Positions 46,177 to 57,721 of a stretch of DNA of 64,000 nucleotides are shown piece after piece. Positions within the stretch are counted from its first letter, which is position 1, and every line of letters begins with the position of its first letter. The DNA comes from Anaspis maculata. Its lineage: Eukaryota > Arthropoda > Insecta > Coleoptera > Scraptiidae. Below the pieces are notes generated by a model. The model worked only from the letters and a program-made list of their open reading frames with translations. It made no database searches and was not told the origin of the DNA. The translations under genes and the position numbers were made by a program. Location of the stretch: NCBI GenBank assembly GCA_949128115.1, contig OX421967.1:26738635-26802634 (forward strand), in the 5' to 3' direction.

Positions 46177-46704
46177 TTAGTCTTCCAGAATCCACCATCA
46201 GTGTTGTTCTTTACGGAGTTTAGAAATGAAAAAAAAATTCTCGAAATACGACACATTTTTATTTGGGCTCGCCGCCGCCATCTTGATTTTTAATAGTTTG
46301 GCTATATTGACAATTGATTTGCGTAGACGATTTAGTCACCGAGCTTTTGACACAAAGTTTGTGAAAATCGGTCAAGAAACTAAAAAGTTGGAAAAAAAAA
46401 TATAAAACTCGTTTTATTTTTTTTTCACCCGGTATAACGTAAGTACTCAAAATCTGACAGCACCATTCGATCCGGAATTGTTTTTTGAGTAGATTAGTAC
46501 TTTTATTTGAAAAAAATAGCAAAAACTCCAAGAAATATCAGCGAACTGAAGAATTGACCAGCCGCCAACTTTGATGCGATATTACTGGAAAATGTACCAG
46601 AAATCGCGAAAGCACCCGAGTGATTATTGGTCCTGGGATGATCCTCTAACGATTCCAAAAAAAATTTTGATTACATCGTTTTTCCTACAGAAGTACTGCT
46701 AGGG

Positions 46705-46929
46705 ACAGGACTACTATTTTCTAGGGTGTTTGGACCTCGCTGAATGCGAACAGAAAATTTGTCAGAAAAGCTGGAGTTTCCGAAATGCTGGGGGTGGTTC
46801 TGAAAATAGGGGTCTATGGGATATATATTTTGACCAGCTCAAAGTTATGGCAAGTATAACCCTAGAACCACTTCGTGGCGTCAAAATAGATTCACTTGAG
46901 CCCATAATTGCAATAAATTAGTTCTGTGA
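46705..46929. other. Short non-coding spacer
   Basis: This is the sequence between the palindrome and family A copy 3. I see no supported feature. Confidence 0.4.
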
Positions 46930-47275
46930 CTACCGGCATTCCGCCCCCTCTAAAGGGCGAACCGTTGAGTTTAGAGGATTTGCGCAATGATAAAGTTTCA
47001 TCACCTCAACAAGGGCTACAACATATCAAAGTTTGAGTCAAATCCCCCGGGGAGCCAAATCCCATAAGGAATGTGCGGGGTCCTATGGTCCGAATCTATA
47101 GGATAGATTTTGAATAATTGAATTATGAAGTTTGAAACATCACTATTTTTTATTATTTGACAGAAGACAGATTCTGTTCCACCAACTGTTCTGAATACAG
47201 TTTTTGGAGGCTTTCAAATGACATACTGTAAGTCAAGTTCCGTGATATAGGTATATAGCTTTTGACATTTGTTGA
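46930..47275 (-). repeat. Dispersed repeat family A, copy 3
   Basis: The reverse complement matches the left part of copies 1 and 2: TATATCACGGAACTTGACTT, then AAGC.TCCAAAAACTGTAT, TGTCAAATAATAAAAAAT and AAAATCTATCC. The far end near 46930-47040 is weakly similar to AACCAAATTTGGCATAGAGC and later blocks. Confidence 0.6.
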
Positions 47276-47298
47276 TAGTGACATGATACGACTGATAT

Positions 47299-48113
47299 AG
47301 TAGGTTCACTTCATCGTGATTCTAGTAGGCTGGGCAAATTTTACAGTTTGGCATTGTAGACTTCACGTCCAACTGCCTAGTGTGCGGCTTCGAAAGTTAG
47401 GTTATGTTGGTGCGTTTTTGTCAAGATAGATTATGTTGGTGTGTTGACTGTTGCTGTCAAAAATGGAAAAATTACCGAAATCAACTTTGCAATTTGCAAG
47501 TATGGAGTAGATGTATGTAGTTCACCTTTAATAGTTTCCGCAAATTTCTTGTTCCAGTATACGATGTCCTGAGCAGTGAAATCAATTAATTACGCCGATG
47601 AACCCCATCCACACAAAAATTATAAGGGTGTAGCTTCCAACAGTTCCCAGTCTTCCAGAGTGTGGGTACTTCTTTTAAAAACCAGGAATAGTTCACAATG
47701 TTCCCATATTGTGTGGTTTTTGAAAATAAATTCACGTCTTCTCCGCAAAGCTGAACGTCATGGGGTACATGCCCAGCACTTACTCCGCCCATTTTCTCCC
47801 AGAAGCGAGTTCTTATGGCACCTACAAGGGCTTCAAAACAAGCAATGACTGGACATTTTTGTTCAAGGCATGCAGGCGAGCCGAGGCACAAGCTCAGTAG
47901 TTTTCACATTCACATCCTATTTAGGTAATTTTCTCATCATCGATCATTATGACAGCGTCTCTCATCATCAATTATTATGACAACGTCCAGTTTGAGCTTT
48001 CAAACATCAGTGCAAGCAATTGCCAAGTTCTGGGGAGTTTTCAAACTTCACATTCCGAAACTAAGAAACAAAATCTCACAGCCGACTAGAATCACGGTAC
48101 AAGTGAACCTACT
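47299..48113. mobile_element. TIR element B, about 815 bp
   Basis: The left end AGTAGGTTCACTT..CGTGATTCTAGTAGGCTG is matched in reverse complement by the right end (AGTAGGTTCACTTGTACCGT, then GATTCTAGTCGGCTG). A truncated copy lies at 4826-5345. The minus strand has an open frame (47586-47891) with EALVGAIRTRFWEKMGGV that is partly conserved but interrupted in the other copy. I do not recognise it; it might be a transposase fragment. Confidence 0.7.
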
Positions 48114-48197
48114 ACTGCTTATTCTTCAGAAAAACCATGTCCGCATACCAATTTCAAGTCGATTGGGTCAACTCTTCGGCAGTTATCGTGAAAGGTT

Positions 48198-48199
<2 letters not shown>

Positions 48200-48238
<39 letters not shown>

Positions 48239-48240
48239 GA
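48200..48240. repeat. (CAGA)n microsatellite
   Basis: About ten perfect CAGA/ACAG units lie just to the right of TIR element B. Confidence 0.95.
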
Positions 48241-48374
48241 CAGACTGGGGCATTGGTGTTTTTAAAATTCCAAGTGTTTCTCCTGATCTATCACTTCTTG
48301 ATGTGTGCAACCCGAGCAAATGTGGCATGAGGCGTTGAAGGCATCACGTTCACGGTCAACCTCAACCTACCACC

Positions 48375-49067
48375 CAGGGCCGTCTTAAGCGGGCGTGCAA
48401 CTCGTGCATGGCACAAGGGCGGCCAGATTCAGGGGGCGGCATTTCGGGGCAGAAATGCGTTTTTTTCTATTGTTTGCTTTTCATATTTTACCTCCGCGGC
48501 CGCCCCTGAACATTTTGAAATTTTTGTTTGTTTTTTCATATTTTACGCCTGCGGCCCGGTCGCCCCTGAACATTTTTTTCAAACAGTGTGATGGATGCCT
48601 ACCTTTAAAACACGTAAATATGAAATCAGATTTTGCAAGACCCTTGCTAAATTCTTGATTTCTATCAAAGGGCGGTGGAATCGTAATCGATTGGTAAGTT
48701 TCGCAGTACCTAGAAGCAGTTCGGTATTCAAGTGTAGTTATTGTTTATTCCTAATAGACACGAGAAAAAGTCAGGCGTCTTATTCTGACGTTATGTTATC
48801 TTATTCACGAACCGTCCGGTAGGTAAGGTAACTTTTGTTTATTTGTTTATTATAATATCGTTACTGACTACCTACTTAATAAATGGAAAAAAAATTGGTT
48901 CAAAATGCGGAAATTGCAATTCCAGCGCTGTTTCTGTTATTTGCATGAAATAAAATTTAAATTAAAGAAGCTATATGTATACCAAATTTAACATTTAAAA
49001 AAAATGGAGAAAGGGGCGGCCTAACAGTTTTTGCACGAGGGCGGCCAAATGTCTAGAGACGGCCCTG
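48375..49067. mobile_element. Non-autonomous hAT element (693 bp)
   Basis: Tips are CAGGGCCGTC and GACGGCCCTG, typical hAT termini. A perfect 8-bp TSD, CTACCACC (48367-48374 and 49068-49075), is the hAT signature. Subterminal GGGCGGCC motifs occur at both ends. An internal direct repeat (CATATTTTAC.....GCGGCC....CGCCCCTGAACATTTT) lies at about 48480-48580. There is no transposase frame, so it depends on an external hAT transposase. Confidence 0.92.
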
Positions 49068-49259
49068 CTACCACCCGACGAGAGTCGTGGCGTTATTATG
49101 GACCGTTTTAATAAGTGCATTATGGGTATATGGGGTGTTTCGCCACTGAAGAAGACAATAGATGGCAGCAGGGGCCAACCCGGGTTTATCACTAGGTTAC
49201 TGTTGGTTGGTAAGCCTACCTGCTCCATGTTGGTATCTCGTATCTCTTCAGCCCGTTTG

Positions 49260-49410
49260 TGTGTCTGTCAGGGATGTGTCTGTGTGTGTATGCGTAACGC
49301 TATATTGCCTAGCAGCATCATGCTACACCAAGCACTTTGTCACCTGCCACTGATCACTCCAACAATAAGATGACAGCAACGACCATATGACTGACATTTG
49401 TTGAAAAAAA
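49260..49410 (+). repeat. Partial relative of the window-end inverted repeat
   Basis: TGCGTAACGCTATATTGCCT, AGCAGCATCATG, and TATGACTGACATTTGTTGA resemble 63850-63960 in the same order. This copy lacks the strong left arm of that element. Confidence 0.5.
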
Positions 49411-49591
49411 TATTGAACGTGGGGTTGTACTGGTCAGTTTTGGTGATTTTCGAGGGCTGAAAGGGCCCAATGACCGTGCAAATGTTTGCCAGAGGGACCG
49501 TCCGGGAGGCAGCACTCGAAGAGCAGTTCGCGGGCACGCCGGCGCCGGCCGATTTGAAACCTATTGCAACCTACCTGCCACCGTGCCGTGT

Positions 49592-49744
49592 GAAGCTTGG
49601 TTCCCAGTTGCGGATATTCGGACAGAAAATGCGAAATTTTACGTCAAAGTTGTCATATTGGCCAATCAGAGCCCTCCAATTCAAAATTTGACACACAAAA
49701 TCGCATTTTCTATCCGAATATTCGCAACTGGGAACCAAGCTTTC
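49592..49744. mobile_element. 153-bp palindromic MITE
   Basis: GAAGCTTGGTTCCCAGTTGC and GATATTCGGACAGAAAATGCG at the left are inverted at the right (CGCATTTTCTATCCGAATAT, GCAACTGGGAACCAAGCTTTC). Arms of about 55 bp leave a short centre. Confidence 0.85.
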
Positions 49745-50540
49745 CTGTCCATGTTCAAGAATACAATCATGTTCTTCTTCAAAAACATCTATACTAAAGA
49801 CCTCTACTCTGAAAGCCAAGTGTACGTAGTTTTTTCCATCTAATTCCTTCCTCACCTCTGACGACACACATCCATACTTGACTTGACATGACAGCCGACC
49901 CGGCAGGCAGACACCAAAGTCAAAAGGAAAACCCCCTCCATGAGAGAACCGTTCAAAAAGTAGTGGGAAAATAACCCGAGTTAGAGAGACCTGGGATCTG
50001 GTCACCCAGAGAGAGACGTAAGCCAAGTCATTGAGCGAGAGGGTATAGAGAGAGAGAAAGCTAGAGCACTAGGGTATTTGCACGTCAGGGTGTGGTGCAA
50101 TTGCTTGTTACTAAACCACCCTGCGTCACAGTCAAAATGCATGACATGAGCTGTCAATATTTTTGTTGAGGTTATTAAGTCGACCGTTTCATCTTTCAAC
50201 ACAGATTTTGTCACTAAATTTAACAGAAACTCTTAAAAACTGTTTTAGGCATGTATATTGTATTCCATACATAGCAGATGCTTTCGTACACCGTATTTCA
50301 AGTACTGCTGGCATTTCGTCGAACGTAGGTTTCATCATCCAACTCATTCCCTCGAACACAAATTCCGTTGATCGTTGAATGCAGTAACCGTCGACGTGGT
50401 GACCCCATCGTGAAGATAGATTTGTGATTGCCGTAAGCGCAGTAGGTATATTATGTATTTCAGTAGGTACTGGCCCCGAACAGCTGAAAAACCCAAAAAG
50501 TACAATAATAGAAGTTCATCAATTTTGCAAGATTCTATAC

Positions 50541-50667
50541 CTGATGGTTTCTTCGGCAAGGAAAACATCACATCTTCCCGGCTCTTGTACTGCTTCACGG
50601 TGCACCTTTTTGGTTTTGGCATTTTTAGCCCGGATTTCGGCGATTTCGGCCTTATTTCGGCATGCAA
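50541..50667 (-). pseudogene. Possible THAP-like N-terminal exon fragment
   Basis: The minus frame from ATG 50622 reads MPKPKRCTVKQYKSREDVMF, then SLPKKPS, and ends at an AG|GTATAG splice-donor-like site (50540). The pattern R-C-x-V-x-x-(C)-K-S-R-x-D-V-x-F-x-x-P-K-x-P resembles the start of THAP zinc fingers. The expected second cysteine is a tyrosine, one base change away (TAC for TGC). No downstream exon with the rest of the C2CH motif was found. It is equally possible that the resemblance is chance. Confidence 0.25.
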
Positions 50668-50907
50668 AATAATGACAATTCAAATTTGTAAACAAATCGG
50701 GGAAATGACAAATGTCAATAGCAACCACGCCCACCCCAGCTAACTATGTTTAAAATTTTGACGAGGCCAGGAAATGCCGAGACGCTGACAGAGAATACCG
50801 ATATATCCCTTTCATAGCTTCGTCACTCTATGTACAGTCTCTCTAACCCGAGTTGGCCCCTGCTGCCATCTACTTGACAACTTGACAACTGCAGAGAAAA
50901 CACCCCA

Positions 50908-53084
50908 TTGGTACAGTCAGTCATCGGTCGGTACAGTAGAAACGTTGCCATGGTTCAGGTTCGAGTTGGCGGGAGTTGGGAATTTGATAGATTGATAAAG
51001 AAATTCAGTTGCCAAGTTGACAACTCACGTGCTTGAAAATGTCAAACAATTGCCAATTTCCCAAAAAAAATTGTGTTGCCTGTTCTACAAGGATATCTAA
51101 GTGATAATTCGTGTTTTCTTCACAAGTGTCGTGTTAAGATCGAGCGGCGAAATCGCAGATTGTGTAAGAAAGGCGATTTGCTTCGGGAAATGTGATTACA
51201 TGGGTGTTTTTCACCTACCTCTCTATCAATGGTCTTGTGGGAACATGAATGTGCCATAAGCAGGCACACCTAAGCGGAACGTAGAAGCACAGACTAGCGG
51301 GGAAAGAAAGCACGTGGTGCGAAAGCGTGGTGAGCACCTCGAGCAATGTGACCGAAGGCGAACCCGAAACCATCGTACAATTATTTTCTGTCCATGTCAA
51401 CTTGACGTAGTTTTACCGGCCGATGACTGACTGCACCAATATACCCAGAATGCATCTCATTCTGTTTGACTTATCAAAACGGCCCATACTAATAATCCCC
51501 TATTCCCCTAGATACCATAATTACTATTTTCACCTCTTGCTGAATCTTCTGATTTTGTCATCACGTGTGTCTGCAGCCACGTGTTAGAAGAGTTTAAATT
51601 GACCATAATAACGGATAGATTAACTAGAAAAATTGCTTTCGTAACAGGCCACTCTTTGTACGGTTCGTGTTTCTACTTTGATACAGGTGAATCTCGAGGT
51701 GAATGGAGATGCGGGGTGTGTAGGCAGGCTCACATATTTCGATGACTCTCAATTGCGTCATTAAGAGAAATGAAGTCATGTTCCTCATCATCCTCGTCAG
51801 CTAGTTAGCGTTAGCAAGTACTCGTATAACAGATCGTCTAAATAAATACTTCTTATTAATGAAATTGCAGGGGCCACGTTGAAATTTATGTGAGATTAGG
51901 TACAGAGCTCTTTACCAGTCATGTGGATCACGTTTACACGTTTCCGACCAGTACCCATCGCCAGGCTAACGCGATGAGTGGGTTTAGTCAGGTTATTTAG
52001 CCGCAAGTTTCAATTTCATTCGCAAGCGCAGCGACGCCCATTGGCTCTTGTGAACAAGCCTCCTCAGAACAGCCAACAAGCGATGCAGCGCTTACGACTA
52101 AAACCGAGGCTGAAACCAAAACCACGGCTAAATAATCTGACTGAACCCACAAGTATGCCTTTTTCATCGACTGATTATTATCTCATACAGACTGACCGCA
52201 AATTAATGAACTCTGGCTGATTTTTCGGGCACAGATTCTGGAGCACCTGTATAGTCACATTTTGAAGTAAAACTTCTTATCGCTCGCTTAGATCACAACA
52301 ACCACAGATGAAGGGCTCTGTGGATGGGGGTGAATTCAGTTGATGCGAGGATGATGTGTAACGCTCTGATGTAACGTTTTAGTGGGTGACCAGTGGCGTC
52401 CCAGTCCCAGAGAATGGAAAATGAAAGAAGGGAATGTGAGGCTCGCTTTTAACTGTTATGTTAGTATTCTATTACCGCTTGCATCGTGTTCTAAGCACTT
52501 GAGAGTTCATCATAAATAAAAATTTCATCTGATCGATGAATTCCAAATTACGAACGTGTTTCATTTTCAATCAAAAAATCATCAATTTATTTCTTTAATC
52601 GGTCGCCGCAGCTGTGTTGTAATGGAGCGACCTCTATCATCGAATATACAAACTTCCATTATTAGAGGTATTTGCTGCCGGCGTTGCCGGCATGTTAGTC
52701 TCAAAATAGAGATCTATTTATCATTCTCAACTTTTCTGTGTACCTTAACTAGGGATGTCCAAATGTTGTCAGTGAATCGATTACTGTTAGTCGAGCTGTA
52801 GTCGAGCTAATCGCAATGAATAGTTTGATTCGATGAAAAAAATCGTATGAGATGAATCGAGAACCGATCGTAGGTGAATAATAATTGTACTAAATCAATG
52901 TGAAAGCTCTAAAAAAGCCTCGAAAAAAACTTTCAAGTAAAAAGATACAAACGATGGATTTCATCCAGACTTGACAAACCAACCAAGTTAGCAAGCGGAG
53001 CGACTAGCGAGTTGCTTTGGCAAATAAGTAAGGGCTATCTGATTTTATAGACATTTGGCCACTTAATTCTGGGATACCTGTAAG
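50908..53084. other. Stretch without recognised gene
   Basis: This is moderately GC-balanced unique-looking DNA. Short frames such as 51978-52220 have no domain motif. I found no internal or shared repeats. If a host exon exists in this window, this is one of the less repetitive places it could be. Confidence 0.35.
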
Positions 53085-54378
53085 TATTGGCGAAAATCTT
53101 TTCCGCGTGGTGGCACTGTACGCAATAAAACATGGTGGCCCAAGGGGCCTTGACAAATAGGTAGTAAACGCAGTGCGCATTTACATCACAACAGCTGTCA
53201 ACAGTGATAGCTGTCAGTGAAAGTGTAACAGTGGGCCTGTGCAGTGGGCCAAGAACTGGGGGTTCGTTGGGAATGGAATTTCGTTGCAGTATCTCTAACT
53301 TATTTTTGTTTTAGAGAATGCCAATAATACAGATTCATTTGCCCAATATTTATGGTCATGTTGGTGACCAAATCAGCCCCTTCTAGACAAAGTGCGAAGG
53401 CGAAGAAGTGATTGAGGCAGGTCATTTAATCGTGTGTGGGGTGACTGAGGCTCACTGCGACTGAGACTCTTGTGCTTTGTTATGTCTCATAAATGGATAA
53501 TTGAAAACCATTTGGAGGTCAGGTTCTGTGGACCAGTTAGAACAGTGTTGTGAACTCGTGAAGCCATCTCCGATAAGCCAGTGAGAGCAGCCGGAGAGCC
53601 TGGAGATCAACGCCAGCGGTATTGAGAGAAGATACCTGGCCTGCAAATCAGAATCCGTCACTCGCCTCATCAGTTCAGATTTAGAACCTTAATCGATATG
53701 AAAATATTTTCCATTGTAGAAACACTAACATCAACCAATGAGCTATGATTAAACTTATGATTAAAGAATACTCAATTATTATTGATAAACTATGATTTTT
53801 ATTATTCTAGACAGCGGTAAATGCTTATTAGCTACTGAAATTTCACTTTACAGTCAATGTATGAGTCGTACGATTACTCCAAAAGAATGTTCATCTTTCT
53901 AGCCTAAATTATAATTGTTGGCTCATTTTCGTGATGGTCCTGTTGTACCTATGCCTTGTCTTGTGGGGGCTTAGTATTTCCACCTTGTGTGCAAGGGGCT
54001 CACACAACTCAACATCTGTAACGTAAATAAGCATTCAGAGATTGCATTTTTTGGCTATCATTTCACCAACTTACGTATCGGCTTTTGCTGCTGCATTGTG
54101 TATTGTGTCCATCGGAGTATACTAACGCACTAATTCAAGTCAAACTACAACACTCACTCGCTCACATTCACGACGATGTGGAAAACAAAAAAATTTAATT
54201 ATTTTTCAACTGTCAAAACTGTCAATATTCTTCTGATTTGGAGTAGGTACTGTCAACTGTCGAGTGCTACTGCGCTACTGCGCTGGGCTGTGCGCTGGGT
54301 ACCTATTTGTCAAGGCCCCTTGGGCCACCATGTTTGACTGCGTTCAGCGCCTTCTGGTGGCCGCTGATTTTCGCCAAT
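53085..54378. mobile_element. 1.29-kb TIR element
   Basis: The left arm (TATTGGCGAAAATC, then CATGGTGGCCCAAGGGGCCT, TGACAAATAGGTA) is inverted at the right end (54297-54378). TIRs span about 75-80 bp. The interior includes a coding-like remnant at 53390-53500. The TSD is unclear. Confidence 0.75.
53390..53500 (+). pseudogene. Short coding-like remnant inside the TIR element
   Basis: The plus frame reads KCEGEEVIEAGHLIVCGVTE, a stop, then DSCALLCL. The pattern V..A.HL..CG.......ALCL resembles the region preceding SWIM zinc fingers in uncharacterised insect repeat-encoded proteins, from my memory of such families. No CxC...CxH SWIM motif follows. Very tentative. Confidence 0.2.
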
Positions 54379-54649
54379 AGTATACTGTATAGTCTGTGGC
54401 CGAGTCTGTGACTGTACCTATAAGTATATACAGGTTGTTACTTTTTTTGTCAATATTTCAGGAGATCGTAGAGCATCAAAAAATAAGTGAAATATATATT
54501 TTGAAAAAATAATATTGGAAACGCTTTTAACGGAGATAGAGGCTTCCAAAGTTGACTTTTGAAAATGGTTTTTAGCGCACTTTCTCAAAAAATAGGGAAA
54601 AAGCGCTTTTAGCTTCACTTTGCCCGTCCGTCTGTCTATCTGTACCCGG

Positions 54650-55445
54650 GATATCAACTACCTCAGGAATAAGAGATATCGATGTGATGTAAACGCTGAT
54701 CAATAGTACCTAAATATGTCCAGGACGTCAAGTTGACTTTTGGTTTTTTGTTACTTTGCCGCCACCTGATCCGCCATTTTGAATTGCTCTAAAAGCTATC
54801 CGATTGGAATGAAATTTGCAGGCAATGTAAATCACAGTAAGATCCATCCAATTTTTGACAATTGATGCCCCACCGCCATCTTGTATTCTCCATATTGGAC
54901 ATGTTTCAAAGTTATAGAACTAGGAGAATCATGCGGCAACGAAAAAAGATATCGATGGCGATGGGGCGCAAACGCCAATCGAATGCGTACGTGTCCACCA
55001 TATAAAGTTGATCAATGATTTTTGTCACTTGGCCATCTTTGATCCGCCATTTTGAATTTCTCTGAAAGTGATCGATTTGAGCGAAAATTGCAGGCGATGT
55101 GAAATTCATCAAGATCCATCTAATTTTTGACAATTGATGCCCCGCCGCCATCTTGTATTCTCCATATTGAACATGTTCCAAAGTGATAGAACTAGGATAA
55201 TTATGTCTCAACGAAAAGAGATATCGATGTGGTGCAAACACCAATCGAATGCGTACGTGTCCACCAAGTTGATCGATGATTTTTGTCACTTGTCCGCCAT
55301 CTTTGATCCGCCATTTTGAATTTCTATGGAAAGTGGTCCGATTTGAGTGAAATTCGCAGGCGATGTGAATTTCATCAATATATATCCGATTTTGGACAAA
55401 TGATGCTCTGCCGCCATCTTGGCCACCATATTGAAATTTCTTATT
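54650..55445. repeat. Three tandem units of about 265-273 bp
   Basis: The anchor GATCCGCCATTTTGAATT occurs at 54768, 55041 and 55305. Each unit also has AGAGATATCGATG, a GCAGGC.ATGT.AA block and CCGCCATCTTG....CCATATTG. The first unit is the most diverged. No protein is encoded. Confidence 0.85.
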
Positions 55446-56887
55446 AGTGGAGCGATTTTCATAAAACTTGGAACTTTCCCTTGTCTAAACTGCTTGACAA
55501 TGGAACTGCAACACCTAAAAATTAGGTGCGTTTTCAAATTGAGACAGCTCGAAAAATATTCGACGGATTCCAGAAATTCAGGCATGTGAGGGAAGATCAT
55601 TTCTTTGACTATCGAGTGCTGGCATTGATAATGAGTTTGATTGCACAATTTGTCATATACAGGGTGCCAACGGAGAGCGTGCAGATAAGGGCAACTTTCG
55701 AAAAAAAAAAGTCAGAGATTTTTTCTGTCACTTGCTTTTGAAAGGTTGTATCATTATGCCGAAACGGTGTTAGAATTTTGACCCTAACTTTTTTTCCAAA
55801 AATTGTGCTCGATTTTCTGAAATATGCACTTTCTGATTAAGATAAAGAAATAGGAGCATTGTTTGTTTTCAAACGGAGTCCATATTGAATTGCTCACAAA
55901 GATTTTCATTTGAGCCTCAACATTCCCTAGAAACTACCCATTTTGGGACACCGTCTCACAACAAGATATACAATGCTTCATTTAAAAAAAAAAAAACGAA
56001 AAAAAAAAAGCGGCCACAAATAGCCTTTGCCACTACGTCTGGCAAGGCTTGAAAAGATCCGCTTCTCGGAAATGATGGTCGCACGGTCGGACCGCACGAT
56101 GGGCTATGATCAGAGAGCGTTTTGATTTAGCACCATCGGCGGTCACAGGTCATAAGTTGGAAAGTGGTGACCACCAGCAGTGCTCTGCTAATCAGCGCGG
56201 TCTTTGTCGGCCCTGAATTCTTAGACGTTAGTGATCTACTTTATTGAGCAGTTCCCGGGATTGCTTAGTTCTTATTTTTACATCATTTTTTTCTCTCGCG
56301 AAGCCTAAAAAAATACTTTCTCATTCACACTCGCTTCTTCTTTTATTTATTGTAAGACTTGAACACCTTGAGCGAGCTTTTTGCACGGAAATTCACACAG
56401 TTTTTTCATTGCACATTTAGATATTTCTTTGGACTAGACTCGCGTTGCGTAATATTTATTGATTTCGTTTTTCAATGCTGGCGGGCTAGCAATATCTTTT
56501 CCAATTCACAAACAACTGAATACGTAACGGTTCATGAACAATGGCTGCTAGAAACACCACCCTTGTAATCTAAAGCAGTAAAGCTCCCACGCAAAAGTGT
56601 TAATAAGATACAGAGTGTTTTATCATTTCCAGAACTTCTATCTTGGTCGATTACAAGTTCGTGATAATAACACGGAATGGCTCTCATTATAGATTACTGG
56701 ACCGGAAACAGGGATCTGAAACGTCACACTGTCAGATTTCGGCATCCTCCAAGGCTGGTATATAAAAATTTGAAAAAAGCCGATTGAATTATCTCCTAGA
56801 GGTACCTATTTGATGTAACATTTTGGTAGGTAGGAAGTGTTTTCAGAACAAATAAATCTTCCGGAATCTAGAAATGGCTGTAACCAA
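55446..56887. other. Stretch without recognised gene
   Basis: It contains a lone terminus-like ACAGGGTGCCAACGGAGAGC (55658) and poly-A rich tracts near 55985-56010. No coding motif was found. Confidence 0.35.
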
Positions 56888-57066
56888 GGCCGCTATCCTT
56901 GAATCGTGTGAGAAAAGTCCCTGGGAGTTTTATATAATCCGTACTACACTTCTGTAGCAAAAGTTGCCTAAAAACCACGATTTTAGGCAACATTCGCTAC
57001 ATCAGTGTACTGCGGAATGTATTTTACTCACAGGGACTTTTCTCACACGATTCAAGAATAGCGGCC
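56888..57066. mobile_element. 179-bp palindromic MITE
   Basis: GGCCGCTATCCTTGAATCGT, followed by GTGAGAAAAGTCCCTG, is inverted almost perfectly at the right end (CAGGGACTTTTCTCAC...AGCGGCC). An inner hairpin, GTTGCCTAAAAACCACGATTTTAGGCAAC-like, lies at the centre. Flanking TSD is unclear. Confidence 0.85.
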
Positions 57067-57721
57067 CAGGTCTAAATATTGACCGGAAGTGAGATATCCA
57101 CGATAATTGAAGAGGTCGTCCTATTAGGTGGAAAGGATTGTTTTCTGTCGTATCTTTTTATCCGCTTTACCGGCATCCAACTTCAAACGGCATCAAAAAC
57201 ACAAAGGGCTTCCGATAACCCAAGAAGGCACAAGGGAGGCTACCGAAATTCCGAAAGCCACAAAAAACGCAATGCGGGGTTTGAATTTTAGAAGAGGACA
57301 GAATAGGACCAGATAGGGCTTCTGATGGGCTTCAAACGACATTGAAGAAACAAAGGAGTCGTGGGGCGTTCAACAATCAAAGGAGGCACTGGAAATTTCT
57401 GAAGCCGCAAAAATTGTGAGAGGCTCATCAGGGCTTAGAACGAGATTGCGAGGATATATTAGGGTCCAGCTGGACTTTGAATAAGGATGCTCACAACACC
57501 ATATGAAGACATGGAGACATTAAGCCAAAAGAAAAATACAAAGGGGCTCGAGTACTGTTCTGAAATCGTCAAGAAAATACAAGGGGGTCGGTCATCCTCG
57601 GGGGCATCGTGGGAGAAAACGCTATACAAAGACAGAAACGGGGCTCCGATTGATACAGCAAGACATATGGGTCGCTAGAACTCAAAAACATGAGAAAAGT
57701 GAGCATAAGAGTAAGGGTGCT

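Larger units (their letters stand above)
43048..46704. repeat. 3.66-kb concentric palindrome
   Basis: The left arm 43048-44487 (1440 bp) is the reverse complement of the right arm 45025-46704 (1680 bp). The right arm has a 240-bp MITE-plus-TSD insertion; without it the arms are the same length to within my counting. Outer tips are CCCTAGCAGTACTTCTGTAG and its complement. A second pair of termini, ACCGGGTGAAAAAAAAATAA, lies inside at about 43321 and 46435. A CAGGGTG element sits at the axis. The sequence shows scattered divergence between arms, so it is not an assembly artefact of a single read-through. Confidence 0.85.
49131..50907. mobile_element. 1.78-kb element with inverted ends
   Basis: ATGGGGTGTTT and then AGATGGCAGCAGGGGCCAAC at the left (49131-49186) recur in reverse complement at 50843-50907, with different spacing between the two blocks. 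The sequence AACYCGRGTTAGAGAGAC also appears internally at 49973. It encloses a palindromic MITE (49592-49744) and a short coding-like segment (50541-50667). Whether the pair are true transposon ends or an inverted duplicate is unresolved. Confidence 0.5.
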
